NCBI RefSeq assembly: GCF_000695625.1
Contig: NZ_JMQI01000047.1
Coordinates: 290,353-354,352, forward strand
Length of the DNA: 64,000 nucleotides
Origin: Amycolatopsis rifamycinica
Lineage (GTDB): Bacteria > Actinomycetota > Actinomycetes > Mycobacteriales > Pseudonocardiaceae
Reading direction: 5' to 3'
Position numbers and translations under genes: made by a program. Positions 37,717-46,397 of this stretch are shown here, piece by piece; the first letter of the stretch is position 1, and each line of letters begins with the position of its first letter. The notes under the pieces are model-generated. The model saw nothing but the letters and a program-made list of their open reading frames with translations, was not told the DNA's origin and searched no databases.

Positions 37717-38223
37717 ATGAGGTACTCAGCGAAGGTGGTCGGGACGGGCGCGCTCCTGCTGATGGTGACGGCCTGCGCCGGCCACGACATGGCCACCAAC
37801 CAGCCCGCGGGTTCGACCGGCAGCGTGTCGGTCCCCGCACCGGCGTCTCCGTCGCCGACCGAATCGACGCCGCCCGGGGCGAACCCGCCGGGCAAACCCC
37901 GGCTGACCGTGCCCGAGGGCAGCACGCCGGTTCCGGCGGACCGGATCGACGCGACCGCGCTGCCCGCCGGGTTCCCGCGCGAGGTGTGGACGGCCAACGG
38001 CGGCACCGTCCTCAACATCCGCGCCCAGGAAGGCGGCTGCGGTCACGCGCTCGGCGAGGCGGCCGAGCAGGCGGGCGACCGCGTCGTCGTCAACCTGAGC
38101 GAGACGAAGGCCCAGACGAACCAGATGTGCACGATGGACATCCGCTACCCGGTGATCTCGGTCGCGCTGGCCGCCCCGCTCGACCAGCGCACGGTGGTGC
38201 TGAAGACCACGCCGCCGAAGTAA
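37717..38223 (+). CDS. Small secreted lipoprotein, copy 2 of a tandem pair
   Basis: A 168-residue protein, same length and plan as its upstream paralogue: lipobox VTAC near residue 20, Pro/Ser/Thr linker, C-terminal domain with QEGGCGHAL and NQMCTMDIRYP, ending LAAPLDQRTVVLK. The intergenic distance is 88 bp. The pair arose by tandem duplication. Two CACGTG palindromes follow the stop. Confidence 0.75.
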   Translation: MRYSAKVVGTGALLLMVTACAGHDMATNQPAGSTGSVSVPAPASPSPTESTPPGANPPGKPRLTVPEGSTPVPADRIDATALPAGFPREVWTANGGTVLNIRAQEGGCGHALGEAAEQAGDRVVVNLSETKAQTNQMCTMDIRYPVISVALAAPLDQRTVVLKTTPPK

Positions 38224-38228
38224 AGGCG

Positions 38229-38283
38229 GGCACTTTCACGTGAAAGTGCCCACCTGCGGGCGGCACTTTCACGTGAAAGTGCC
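38229..38283. repeat. Two copies of the CACTTTCACGTGAAAGTG palindrome
   Basis: Copies at 38229-38250 and 38262-38283 separated by CACCTGCGGGC, starting 5 bp after a stop codon. Same family as 26755-26842, 32582-32599 and 46337-46394. Confidence 0.9.
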
Positions 38284-38413
38284 GCGGTCCGGACCACGGC
38301 CTGCGCGTGGTCCGCTTTGTCGAAGCTGTCGAAAATTGTCGGGGCTCCCGCTGAACCGCCGCCGTGACCGGGCCGTGTCCCGGGGTGAGGTGGCGATCAG
38401 AGAGGAGGGGCCC

Positions 38414-39079
38414 ATGCCCCGGTTGAGCAGTGGCCGGCACCGCAAACAGGCGACCGTCGGACTGGCCGCGTTGCTGGGCGTCGCCGGGATCACCGCGACC
38501 GCCATCGCGCTGAGCAGTCCCGCGGGCAACGCGGCCGAAGCGCCCAAGGAGAATTGCGGGGGACTCGACACCGCCCTGCAGAACAACCTGACCTTCATCG
38601 CGGGCCAGCAGGCGAACCCGGACGCGCAGTCGGCCGCGCGGATCGCCAACCGGCAGGCCGTGGTGGACCTGATCCAGCAGCGGCGGCAAGTGGCGGGCTG
38701 CACGGCGAACGTGGCGGCGGGCAACGGCCAGGCGGCCGCGGCGCCGGGCAATTCCGGCAACGCGCCGGGCAAGGCGCAGGCGCCCGGCCAGCAGAAGAAG
38801 CAGGAGCAACCGGCCGCCGGTGGCGCGGCGGGTGAAGTCGTCTGCGCCGGTTCCACCGTGACGCTCTCGGGCGAAGGCGGCGCGCCGGCCGCGTCGAGCA
38901 ACCAGTTCCCGGCCGGGACGAAGCTGAAGGTGACCAACCTGGACAACTCGAAGTCCACGACGGTGGAAGTGACGTCGGTGTCGGGCAGCTGCACGCTGCT
39001 CAACAACGCGGCCTTCGAACAGGTCCGGGAGCCCGGCAAGTTCCTCATCCGGCGCGCGCGGATCGAGCGCGTCGGCTGA
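38414..39079 (+). CDS. Secreted protein with RlpA-like double-psi beta-barrel fold
   Basis: A 221-residue exported protein: signal peptide (about residues 10-42), an alpha-helical region with one Cys, an Ala/Gly/Gln-rich linker (about 98-140), and a C-terminal domain. Its pattern FPAGTKLKVTNLDNSKST closely follows the RlpA/expansin barrel. The usual catalytic Asp segment is replaced by SGSCTLL, so it may be non-enzymatic, perhaps peptidoglycan-binding. GAGGAGGGG precedes the ATG. The domain call is by pattern recognition. Confidence 0.72.
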   Translation: MPRLSSGRHRKQATVGLAALLGVAGITATAIALSSPAGNAAEAPKENCGGLDTALQNNLTFIAGQQANPDAQSAARIANRQAVVDLIQQRRQVAGCTANVAAGNGQAAAAPGNSGNAPGKAQAPGQQKKQEQPAAGGAAGEVVCAGSTVTLSGEGGAPAASSNQFPAGTKLKVTNLDNSKSTTVEVTSVSGSCTLLNNAAFEQVREPGKFLIRRARIERVG

Positions 39080-39086
39080 GGGAGGA

Positions 39087-39115
39087 GGGGACACCGGCGG
39101 CGGGCCGGTGTCCCC
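39087..39115 (+). terminator. Hairpin terminator between convergent genes
   Basis: GGGGACACCGG at 39087-39097 pairs with CCGGTGTCCCC at 39105-39115, followed by TTTCCTCT. It lies between the RlpA-like and fumarase stops. Confidence 0.8.
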
Positions 39116-39128
39116 TTTCCTCTGTGGA

Positions 39129-40781
39129 CTAACGGAAACTGATCTGCAGCACCGGATCACCGGTGCTGGCGAAGAAGTCGTTGCCCTTGTCGTCGATGAC
39201 GATGAAGGCGGGGAAGTCCTCGACCTCGATCTTCCAGACGGCTTCCATGCCGAGCTCGGCGTACTCGAGGACGTCGACCTTCTTGATGCAGTCCTGCGCG
39301 AGCCGCGCCGCCGGGCCGCCGATGGAGCCGAGGTAGAACCCGCCGTGCGCCTGGCACGCGGTCGTCACCTGCTTCGAGCGGTTTCCCTTGGCCAGCATGA
39401 CGAGCGAGCCGCCGGCGGCCTGGAACTGCTCGACGTAGGAGTCCATCCGCCCGGCCGTCGTCGGGCCGAACGAGCCGGACGCGTAACCTTCGGGCGTCTT
39501 CGCCGGGCCGGCGTAGTAGACCGGGTGGTTCTTGAGGTAGTCCGGCATCCCCTCGCCGGCGTCGAGCCGCTCGGCGATCTTGGCGTGCGCGATGTCCCGC
39601 GCGACGACCAGCGGCCCGGTGAGCGAAAGCCGCGTCTTGACCGGCAGCTGCGAGAGCTGGGCGCGGATCTCGGCCATCGGCCGGTTGAGGTCGACGGCGA
39701 CGACGTCGTCGGAAAGGTCTTCCTCGGTGACGTCGGGCAGGAAGCGGGCCGGGTCGCGCTCGAGCTGTTCGATGAAGACGCCGTCGGCGGTGATCTTGGC
39801 CTTGGCCTGCCGGTCGGCGGAGCAGGAGACGGCGATGCCGACGGGGCAGCTGGCGCCGTGGCGGGGGAGCCGGATGACGCGGACGTCGTGGCAGAAGTAC
39901 TTCCCGCCGAACTGCGCGCCGATGCCGAACTGCCGGGTCATTTCGAGGACCTGCTGCTCGAGGTCCGGGTCGCGGAAGGCGTGCCCGAGTTCGGAGCCTT
40001 CCTGCGGCAGGTTGTCGAGGTAGCGCGCGGAGGCGAGCTTCGCGACCTTGAGGTTGAACTCCGCGGACATCCCGCCGACGACGACGGCGAGGTGGTAGGG
40101 CGGGCAGGCGGCGGTGCCGAGGCTGCGCAGCTTCTCGTCGAGGAACCGCGCGAGCCGCTTCGGGTTCAGGACGGCCTTGGTCTCCTGGTAGAGGAACGTC
40201 TTGTTGGCGCTGCCGCCGCCCTTGGCCATGAAGAGGAACTCGTAGGTCGGGTCCCCCTCCTTGTGGTAGAGCTCGATCTGCGCGGGCAGGTTGGTGCCGG
40301 TGTTGCGCTCGTCCCAGAAGGTGAGGGGAGCCATCTGCGAATACCGCAGGTTCAGCTGCTGGTAGGCGTCGTAGATGCCCTGCGAAAGGGCGCGTTCGTC
40401 GTCCCCGCCGGTGAGGACGCCTTCGCCGCGCTTGCCGATGACGATGGCGGTCCCGGTGTCCTGGCACATGGGCAGCACGCCCCCGGCCGAGATGGCGGCG
40501 TTGCGCAGCAGGTCCATGGCGACGAACCGGTCGTTGCCGCTGGCTTCGGGATCGTCGACGATGGCCCGCAGCTGCCGCAGGTGTGACGTGCGCAACAGGT
40601 GCTGGATGTCGGTGATGGCGGTGCGGGCGAGCGTGGTGAGCGCCTCGGGGGCGATCTTCAGAAAGGTCCGCCCGGCGGCTTCGACGGTTTCGACGCCCTC
40701 GTCGGTGACCAACCGGTATTCGGTGGTGGTGTCCTTGCCCAGCGGGAGGACTTCGGTGTGCTGAAACGTGGTGGACGGCAC
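39129..40781 (-). CDS. fum: Class I fumarate hydratase (4Fe-4S)
   Basis: A 550-residue class I fumarase, interconverting fumarate and L-malate in the TCA cycle. Family motifs run from MCQDTGTAIV (about residue 105) and GGSANKTFLYQ (about 193) to ACPPYHLAVVVGG, AVSCSAD and AHGGFYLGSIGG, including Cys residues suited to an oxygen-sensitive 4Fe-4S cluster. Length matches the fused alpha/beta type. GTG at 40781 has AAGGAG upstream; the longer frame begins in a GC-rich leader and is unlikely. Monocistronic, with a hairpin on its 3' side. Confidence 0.93.
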   Translation of the reverse strand: MPSTTFQHTEVLPLGKDTTTEYRLVTDEGVETVEAAGRTFLKIAPEALTTLARTAITDIQHLLRTSHLRQLRAIVDDPEASGNDRFVAMDLLRNAAISAGGVLPMCQDTGTAIVIGKRGEGVLTGGDDERALSQGIYDAYQQLNLRYSQMAPLTFWDERNTGTNLPAQIELYHKEGDPTYEFLFMAKGGGSANKTFLYQETKAVLNPKRLARFLDEKLRSLGTAACPPYHLAVVVGGMSAEFNLKVAKLASARYLDNLPQEGSELGHAFRDPDLEQQVLEMTRQFGIGAQFGGKYFCHDVRVIRLPRHGASCPVGIAVSCSADRQAKAKITADGVFIEQLERDPARFLPDVTEEDLSDDVVAVDLNRPMAEIRAQLSQLPVKTRLSLTGPLVVARDIAHAKIAERLDAGEGMPDYLKNHPVYYAGPAKTPEGYASGSFGPTTAGRMDSYVEQFQAAGGSLVMLAKGNRSKQVTTACQAHGGFYLGSIGGPAARLAQDCIKKVDVLEYAELGMEAVWKIEVEDFPAFIVIDDKGNDFFASTGDPVLQISFR

Positions 40782-41389
40782 TGCCAGGCTCCTTTGCCAG
40801 CTCCGGGATCGGTCCACCCTACGCAGCGGCGGCGGCAACGCCGAAGAGGCATGCGGTCACTGTGGGCCACCCCACGCCCCCGAAAACTCCCCCGCCCTCC
40901 CAGGGGGGCGTGCCCTTGTCCAGCGTATCGGGCGCGCCTGACGAAAAGCCGGGAAAAGCGCGCTCAAGGCCTGGTTGTCCCCACCTCGGCCGAGTTGTGG
41001 ACAACGCAACGCCAGCCGCCCCGGTCCCGGTGCGCGAGCAGCGAACCGGAAGGGTCGCTCGCGCGCCGGAACGAGGTCGCCTCACGTATCGGGACGGCGG
41101 CCGGTGGGCCGGGTGTGCCGCGGAAGCTGGTCGGGAGGCCGGGTCCACCCCGACGGACCCGACCTCCCGGGGAAAGCTCCCGGATGCGTGCACACCCGGT
41201 CGCGAGGCCTGCGCCGGCACTGGTCGTTCCGTGGCCGTCTCCACGAGGCTGGCGTGACGCACGTCATAAGTCAACGCCGCCGAACGGGTGCTGGCGGAGG
41301 GTTGCTACCCAGGCCTGTGAACGACGAAACCCGGCTTTCGTGGAAAATTTTCACGCCCCGCCGAGCACCTGGTCAGCGCGGTGCGAAAA
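40782..41389. other. 600-bp non-coding gap
   Basis: No gene is supported between the fumarase start and the sigB terminator. Frames on both strands (40862-41257 plus, 40819-41274 minus) have no ribosome site and shadow-like composition. A hairpin CACGCCCCC/GGGGGCGTG spans 40873-40912, and a TGACG-CA-CGTCA near-palindrome is at 41255-41266. The fumarase promoter presumably lies at the left end. Confidence 0.5.
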
Positions 41390-41430
41390 CGGCCGAGGGC
41401 GGGTGCACGATGTGCACCCGCCCTCGGCCG
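41390..41430 (-). terminator. Perfect long hairpin after sigB
   Basis: Stem of about 19 bp with a 3-nt loop (GAT): GGCCGAGGGCGGGTGCAC at 41391-41408 pairs with 41412-41429. Read leftward it is followed by GTTTTCGC, giving a classic intrinsic terminator 16 bp after the sigma stop. Confidence 0.9.
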
Positions 41431-41445
41431 GGAACCAGAAACCGA

Positions 41446-42474
41446 TCAGCTGGCGTAGGCGCGCAGCCGGTCCGCGCGCTCGCCCTGGCGCAGCTTCGAC
41501 ATGACCTCGCGCTCGATCTGGCGGACGCGCTCGCGGGACAGCCCGAAGTGCTTGCCGATCTGGTCGAGCGTGCGCGGCTGGCCGTCGTCGAGGCCGTAGC
41601 GCAGGCGGATCACGTGCTGCTCGCGGTCGTCCAGCGTGGCCAGCACCCGGCGCAGGTCGTCCTGGAGCAGACCCGAGATCACGGCGCTCTCCGCGTCCGT
41701 CGCCTCGGAGTCCTCGATGAAGTCGCCCAGCGGGGCGTCCTCCTCCGTACCGACCGGCATGTCCAGGCTTACCGGGTCACGCGAGTGGTCGAGCAGGTCC
41801 GAGATCTTGTGCGCGGGGATGCCCGACTCGGCGGCCAGCTCCTCGTGCGTCGCGTCGCGGCCGAGCTGCTGGTGCAGGTCGCGCTTGATGCGGGCCAGCT
41901 TGTTCACCTGTTCCACCAGGTGGACCGGCAGCCGGATGGTGCGGCCCTGGTCGGCCATGCCCCGGGTGATCGCCTGCCGGATCCACCAGGTGGCGTAGGT
42001 CGAGAACTTGAACCCCTTGGAGTAGTCGAACTTCTCCACCGCGCGGATCAGACCCAGGTTCCCCTCCTGGATCAGGTCGAGCAGCGGCATCCCCCGGCCG
42101 GTGTAGCGCTTGGCCAGCGAGACCACCAGGCGGAGGTTGGCCTCCAGCAGGTGGTTCTTGGCCACGTGGCCGTCGCGGACCAGCGCGGCCAGCTCGGTGC
42201 GGCGCTTGGCCGTGAGCTCCTCGGCGGTGTCCAGCATGTGCTGGGCGAACACGCCGGCTTCGATGCGCTTGGCCAGCTCGACCTCGTCGGCCGCCGACAG
42301 CAGGGCCGTCTTGCCGATGCCGTTGAGGTAGACGCGGACGAGGTCGGCGGCGGGGCTCTGGGCGTCGAGGTCGGCGTCGGTGAGCGTCCCCACGCTCAGC
42401 GGCTCCTCGGTCGTCTGAGCCGGGATGCGCTCGCGAATCCCGCGCGACTCGCGTTCGAGAGTCTGGACTGACAT
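41446..42474 (-). CDS. sigB: Principal-like RNA polymerase sigma factor (SigB/HrdD type)
   Basis: A 342-residue group 1/2 sigma-70 factor. Region 1.2 is near residue 40 and region 2 includes DLIQEGNLGLIRAVEKF and TYATWWIRQAI (about 135-175). Region 3 follows, and region 4 includes TLDQIGKHFGLSRERVRQIE near the C-terminus. Lack of a long N-terminal region 1.1 and the ~340-residue size match mycobacterial SigB rather than SigA. ATG at 42474 has GGGGAGG upstream. An ECF-type promoter lies about 120 bp upstream, as known for mycobacterial sigB. It is probably a general stress/stationary-phase factor. Confidence 0.9.
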   Translation of the reverse strand: MSVQTLERESRGIRERIPAQTTEEPLSVGTLTDADLDAQSPAADLVRVYLNGIGKTALLSAADEVELAKRIEAGVFAQHMLDTAEELTAKRRTELAALVRDGHVAKNHLLEANLRLVVSLAKRYTGRGMPLLDLIQEGNLGLIRAVEKFDYSKGFKFSTYATWWIRQAITRGMADQGRTIRLPVHLVEQVNKLARIKRDLHQQLGRDATHEELAAESGIPAHKISDLLDHSRDPVSLDMPVGTEEDAPLGDFIEDSEATDAESAVISGLLQDDLRRVLATLDDREQHVIRLRYGLDDGQPRTLDQIGKHFGLSRERVRQIEREVMSKLRQGERADRLRAYAS

Positions 42475-42595
42475 TCTGCCTCCCCGGTCACGGGCTGAAC
42501 GTGCTGCTGCGGTCGTCCACCGGGTGCGTACCCGCGAACCGGGGCCTGTGGATCCCGGTACGCCGGTCCGGCCGGCTTGGCTGGACATCTGGCAC

Positions 42596-42622
42596 AACGC
42601 TCCGGGTTCCCAAAACGTTCCC
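42596..42622 (-). promoter_or_regulatory. Candidate SigE/SigH-type promoter of sigB
   Basis: On the minus strand GGGAAC (42622-42617), 17 bases, CGTT (42599-42596). This fits the GGAAC/CGTT pattern of mycobacterial SigE/SigH and Streptomyces SigR promoters. It lies about 120 bp before the sigB ATG, so sigB expression may be stress-responsive. Confidence 0.6.
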
Positions 42623-42762
42623 GGCTCGTCACAGGAGAAGACGGATGCCGGAGCGATCCGGTTGCTCAACCAATGCTGAGCTTTTGCTGAGAACGTTCCG
42701 TGACCGGGGAACCTGAGAATTCCCTATGAATCCGGTCAGAAATCGAACCGGATCTCAATGGT

Positions 42763-43188
42763 TTAGACCTCTACCAGAACCGTGAATGGACCGTCGTTGA
42801 CGCTCGAGACCGCCATCATGGCGCCGAATCGTCCGGTCGCCACGGTGGCGCCGCGGCCGCGCAGCTCGGCCACGACGGCGTCCACCAACGGCTCGGCGAC
42901 CTCCGGCCGGGCGGCCTGCGTCCACGACGGCCGGCGCCCTTTCTTCGTGTCGCCGTAGAGCGTGAACTGGCTCACCACGAGCAGCGGCGCATTCGCCGTG
43001 GCGCATGATTCCTCGTCGCGCAGCACCCGCAGTTCGTGCAGTTTGCGCGCCATCGTGGCGGCCTTCGCGATGTCGTCGTCGACGTGAATTCCCAGCAATA
43101 CCAGCAAACCCGGCTCGTCGATCGCGCCGACGACCGCACCGTCGACGGTGACGTCCGCCCGCGTGACGCGGGCCGCGACCGCCCTCAC
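42763..43188 (-). CDS. dtd: D-aminoacyl-tRNA deacylase
   Basis: A 141-residue Dtd protein that removes D-amino acids (and Gly from tRNA-Ala) from mischarged tRNAs. Both family motifs are present: SQFTLYGDT (about residues 78-86) and the C-terminal NDGPFTV Gly-cisPro-type motif (about 131-137). Length matches the family. Its ATG overlaps the stop of the upstream methyltransferase by 4 bp, so the two are coupled. Confidence 0.95.
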   Translation of the reverse strand: MRAVAARVTRADVTVDGAVVGAIDEPGLLVLLGIHVDDDIAKAATMARKLHELRVLRDEESCATANAPLLVVSQFTLYGDTKKGRRPSWTQAARPEVAEPLVDAVVAELRGRGATVATGRFGAMMAVSSVNDGPFTVLVEV

Positions 43189-44705
43189 CGGCCCGCCGGA
43201 ACGAGCATTCCGTGCCGCACCAGCTCCCGGACGACGGGCAGCGCGGCGGCCGCCAGTTCCTCCGGCGACAGGCCCTGCGCGGCCGCCAGCAGCTCGATCA
43301 GGTCCGCCAGCGGCAGCGCGCCGCGGCAGCCCGCCAGCAGCCGGGTCGCCAGTTCGTCGACTTCGTGCTGCCAGCCGGGCCCGTCGGTGCGGTGCAGCCG
43401 CCGGATGGTCGTCTCCCAGCCTTCGTCCCCGGGTTCGTCGACGCTTTCGAGCAGCACCGTGTCCGGCACCACAAATCGGACATCGAGCAATGAATCACCG
43501 GATTCGCGCAACCATTCCACCCGGTCCAGCCAGCCCGCCGCTTCCGGCCCCAGCGGGTCGTCGTAGGCCTGCCGCAGGTCTTCGCACACGACGGTCGGTG
43601 TCCGCCCGGACGCCCGCCGCAGCGTGACGAACCCGAATCCCACGCCCTGGACGTCGTTCGCGGCGAACCAGTCGAGCCACGCGGCCGCCTTCGCCCGGCC
43701 CTCGGGCGAGCGCGGGTCCAGCCCCGCGTCCCGCAGCCAGGTGCCGACGTACAGCGCCGGATCGGCGACGTCGCGCTGGACGAACCAGGCGTCGGTCTCG
43801 GCGGGCAGCCAGCGGCTCACCCGATCGGCCCAGTCCTCGCGGGAGGTGTGCAGCCAGGACGCGAGCAGGTGGCCGGTGCCGCCGTCGTTGAGGAAGCCCG
43901 GCAGCTGGCGCACGACCAGCGCGCTCGCGTCGTCGCCGGCCAGCCCGGAATCCCGGTACGTGTAGTCGACCCGCGCCGGGCCGACCACGAACGGCGGGTT
44001 GCACACGACCTGGTCGAACTTCCGCCGCGCGACCGGCGCGAACCACTCGCCGCGGACGAGCTCGACGGCCAGCTCGTTCAGCCGGAAGGTCGCCGCGGCC
44101 AAGGCGAGCGCCCGCGCGGAGACGTCGGTCGCGGTGACGCGCCGCGCGTGCCTGCTCGCGTGCAGCGCCTGCACCCCGTTGCCGGTGCCCAGGTCGAGCA
44201 GGGTGCCGACCGGACGGCGGCTGGTGGCGCGGATCAGCGACAGCGACGCGTGGCCGACGCCGAGCACGTGGTCTTCGGGCACGGTGTGGCCCAGCAGGTC
44301 GGCGTCCAGGTCGGAGACGACCCACCAGGAGCCCTCTTCGTCGCCGTGGGGCCGGATGTCGAGGGCGGCGCGGTAGCCCTCGCGCGCCGAAGCCAGCACG
44401 CCCGCGGCCACGGCTTCTTCGGGGGAAAGCGGCGCGAGGGCGGCCTTCACGGCCGTCTCCGGCTCGGTGCCGCCCAGCAGGAACAGCCGGATCAGCGTGC
44501 CGAGGTCGCCCGCGTCCCGGCTCGCGCGCTCCGCCGGCACCGGCTCGCCGCGGCCCAGCGCGGCGTGCGCGGCCCCGCCGAGGGCCGCCACCACGCCGTC
44601 GGCGTCGTAGGAGGTGCGCCGGAAGGCCTCGCGCAGCCGCGCGCAGACGTCGTCGGACAGGTCGGGCAATGCCTCTCGCGTGCTCACGGTGGGTAATGCT
44701 GCCAC
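43185..44705 (-). CDS. Class I SAM-dependent methyltransferase (DUF7059-type)
   Basis: About 506 residues: an N-terminal helical domain, a central Rossmann methyltransferase with LDLGTGNGVQALHA (SAM motif I, about residue 165) and the catalytic NPPF signature in VVCNPPFVVGP (about 233), and a C-terminal domain. NPPF places it with N6-adenine or Gln/rRNA (HemK/RsmC-like) methyltransferases. Start uncertain: GTG at 44705, divergent from the M20 ATG at 44707, or GTG at 44687. The frame further upstream lies inside the M20 gene. Target unknown; coupling to dtd hints at translation. Confidence 0.85.
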   Translation of the reverse strand: MAALPTVSTREALPDLSDDVCARLREAFRRTSYDADGVVAALGGAAHAALGRGEPVPAERASRDAGDLGTLIRLFLLGGTEPETAVKAALAPLSPEEAVAAGVLASAREGYRAALDIRPHGDEEGSWWVVSDLDADLLGHTVPEDHVLGVGHASLSLIRATSRRPVGTLLDLGTGNGVQALHASRHARRVTATDVSARALALAAATFRLNELAVELVRGEWFAPVARRKFDQVVCNPPFVVGPARVDYTYRDSGLAGDDASALVVRQLPGFLNDGGTGHLLASWLHTSREDWADRVSRWLPAETDAWFVQRDVADPALYVGTWLRDAGLDPRSPEGRAKAAAWLDWFAANDVQGVGFGFVTLRRASGRTPTVVCEDLRQAYDDPLGPEAAGWLDRVEWLRESGDSLLDVRFVVPDTVLLESVDEPGDEGWETTIRRLHRTDGPGWQHEVDELATRLLAGCRGALPLADLIELLAAAQGLSPEELAAAALPVVRELVRHGMLVPAGR

Positions 44706-44706
44706 G

Positions 44707-45981
44707 ATGGCCCCCGTGACCCTCGAACGCGTCCTCGCCCCGCTCGACGCGGCGCTGCCCGAACTGGAAGCGCTGTACATCGACCTCCACCGGCACCCGG
44801 AGCTGTCCTTCGCCGAGACGCGGACGGCGGCGGAACTGGCCCGGCGGCTCGAGGGCGACGGCTACGAGGTGCACACCGGCATCGCCGGCACCGGCGTCCT
44901 CGGCGTGCTGCGCAACGGCGAGGGACCGGCGGTGCTGCTGCGGGCCGACATCGACGCCCTGCCGGTCGAGGAGAAGACCGGGCTGTCCTACGCCAGCACC
45001 GCCCGCGCCACCGACGAGCACGGCACCGACGTCCCGGTCATGCACGCCTGCGGGCACGACATGCACGCCACCTGGCTCTCCGGCGCCGCCGCGCTGCTCG
45101 CGAAGGGCCGCGACACGTGGTCCGGCACGCTGCTGGTGGTGTTCCAGCCGGGGGAAGAGGGCGCGGGCGGCGCCGCGGCGATGGTGCGCGACGGCCTGTT
45201 CGACGTCGCGGGCAAGCCCGACTTCGTCTTCGGCCAGCACTTGGTGCCCGGCCCGGCAGGCTGGGTGCTCACCCGGCCCGGCGTGATCATGGCCGCCACC
45301 GACACGCTGCGCGTCACCCTGCACGGCCGCGGCGGGCACGGTTCGCGCCCGGAGACCACCGTCGACCCGGCCGTGCTGGCCGCGTCCGTGGTGCTCAAGC
45401 TGCAGACCGTCGTCTCGCGCGAGATCGCCGCCACCGACTCGGCCGTGGTCACCGTCGGTTCGCTGCACGTGGGCACCGCGGCCAACGTGATCGCGGACGA
45501 CGCCGTCATGGAGGTCAACGTCCGGTCGTTCGACCAGGCCGTGCGCGAGCGGGTGCTGGCCGCGGTCGAGCGGATCGTCCACGGCGAGGCCGCCACCGCC
45601 GGCGCGCCGAAGCCGCCGGTGATCGAGCGGTCCGGCGCCTACCCGGTCACCGAGAACGACGAGGCCGCCAACGAGGCGCTCACCGAAGTCTTCCGCGAGC
45701 GCTTCGGAGCCGACGTGGTGATGCCGGCCCCGCTGATCACCGGCAGTGAGGACTTCAGCGAGTTCGGCCGCGCGGCGGGCGTGCCGTCGGTGTTCTGGCT
45801 GGTCGGCGGCTTCGACCCGCCGACGGTCATCTCGGCGATCACCGAGGGCCGGTTCGAGCGCGACATCCCGTCCAACCATTCGCCGCGGTTCGCCCCGGTG
45901 CTGCACCCGACCCTGCGCACCGGCATCGAAACCCTCGTCGTCGCCGCGTTGAGCAAGATGCGTCACCCCGGTGTCGGATGA
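44707..45981 (+). CDS. M20-family amidohydrolase
   Basis: A 424-residue M20 metallo-amidohydrolase of the IAA-amino acid hydrolase group, paralogous to the gene at 17051. Motifs: ADIDALP (about residue 82), HACGHDMHA (about 115), FQPGEEGAGGA (about 150), GGHGSRP in the dimerisation domain, GSEDF (about 348) and SNHSPRF (about 390). ATG at 44707 is 2 bp from the divergent methyltransferase start, so the promoters must lie inside each other's reading frames, or one start is further in. Confidence 0.9.
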   Translation: MAPVTLERVLAPLDAALPELEALYIDLHRHPELSFAETRTAAELARRLEGDGYEVHTGIAGTGVLGVLRNGEGPAVLLRADIDALPVEEKTGLSYASTARATDEHGTDVPVMHACGHDMHATWLSGAAALLAKGRDTWSGTLLVVFQPGEEGAGGAAAMVRDGLFDVAGKPDFVFGQHLVPGPAGWVLTRPGVIMAATDTLRVTLHGRGGHGSRPETTVDPAVLAASVVLKLQTVVSREIAATDSAVVTVGSLHVGTAANVIADDAVMEVNVRSFDQAVRERVLAAVERIVHGEAATAGAPKPPVIERSGAYPVTENDEAANEALTEVFRERFGADVVMPAPLITGSEDFSEFGRAAGVPSVFWLVGGFDPPTVISAITEGRFERDIPSNHSPRFAPVLHPTLRTGIETLVVAALSKMRHPGVG

Positions 45982-46019
45982 ACCGCGCAGGTGGGACGAT
46001 GGACGGCGGAGGTGGTGCA

Positions 46020-46334
46020 GTGACCACGCCCGCCAAGGATTCGGACCCGGTGCTGATCACCGGGGCGGCCCCGTCGTACGAAGAGCAGTTAGCGGCACGC
46101 AAGCGCAAGTACGTCATCATGATGGCCTGCCGCATCCCGTGCCTCATCCTCGCCGGGCTGACCTACCACACGTGGTGGCTGGCGCTGGGGTTCCTGGCGA
46201 TCTCGGTGCCGCTGCCGTGGATCGCGGTGCTGATCGCCAACGACCGGCCGCCCCGCAAGTCCGAGAAGGTGAACACCTACCAGCGCGAGGCGACGGCGAT
46301 CGAAAGCACCACCCACCGCGTCATCGACGGCTGA
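46020..46334 (+). CDS. DUF3099 membrane protein
   Basis: A 104-residue protein with two transmembrane helices (about residues 34-53 and 58-78) and a basic C-terminal segment (ANDRPPRKSEKV), matching the actinobacterial DUF3099 family of unknown function. The GTG has GGAGGT upstream and lies 38 bp after the M20 stop, so it is probably cotranscribed. Two CACGTG palindromes follow. Confidence 0.85.
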   Translation: MTTPAKDSDPVLITGAAPSYEEQLAARKRKYVIMMACRIPCLILAGLTYHTWWLALGFLAISVPLPWIAVLIANDRPPRKSEKVNTYQREATAIESTTHRVIDG

Positions 46335-46336
46335 AA

Positions 46337-46394
46337 GGCGCCACTTTCACGTGAAAGTGGCGCCTCCAGGTGGGCACTTTCACGTGAAAGTGCC
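46337..46394. repeat. Two copies of the CACTTTCACGTGAAAGTG palindrome
   Basis: Copies at 46337-46364 (extended by GGCGC/GCGCC ends) and 46373-46394 (GG/CC ends), filling the 63-bp gap between two convergent stops. Outer stem bases differ between copies but stay complementary. Confidence 0.9.
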
Positions 46395-46397
46395 GCC

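Noticed and set aside
40862..41274. Overlapping frames on both strands in the fumarase-sigB gap
   Set aside because: No start signals, no domain pattern; they run across hairpins.
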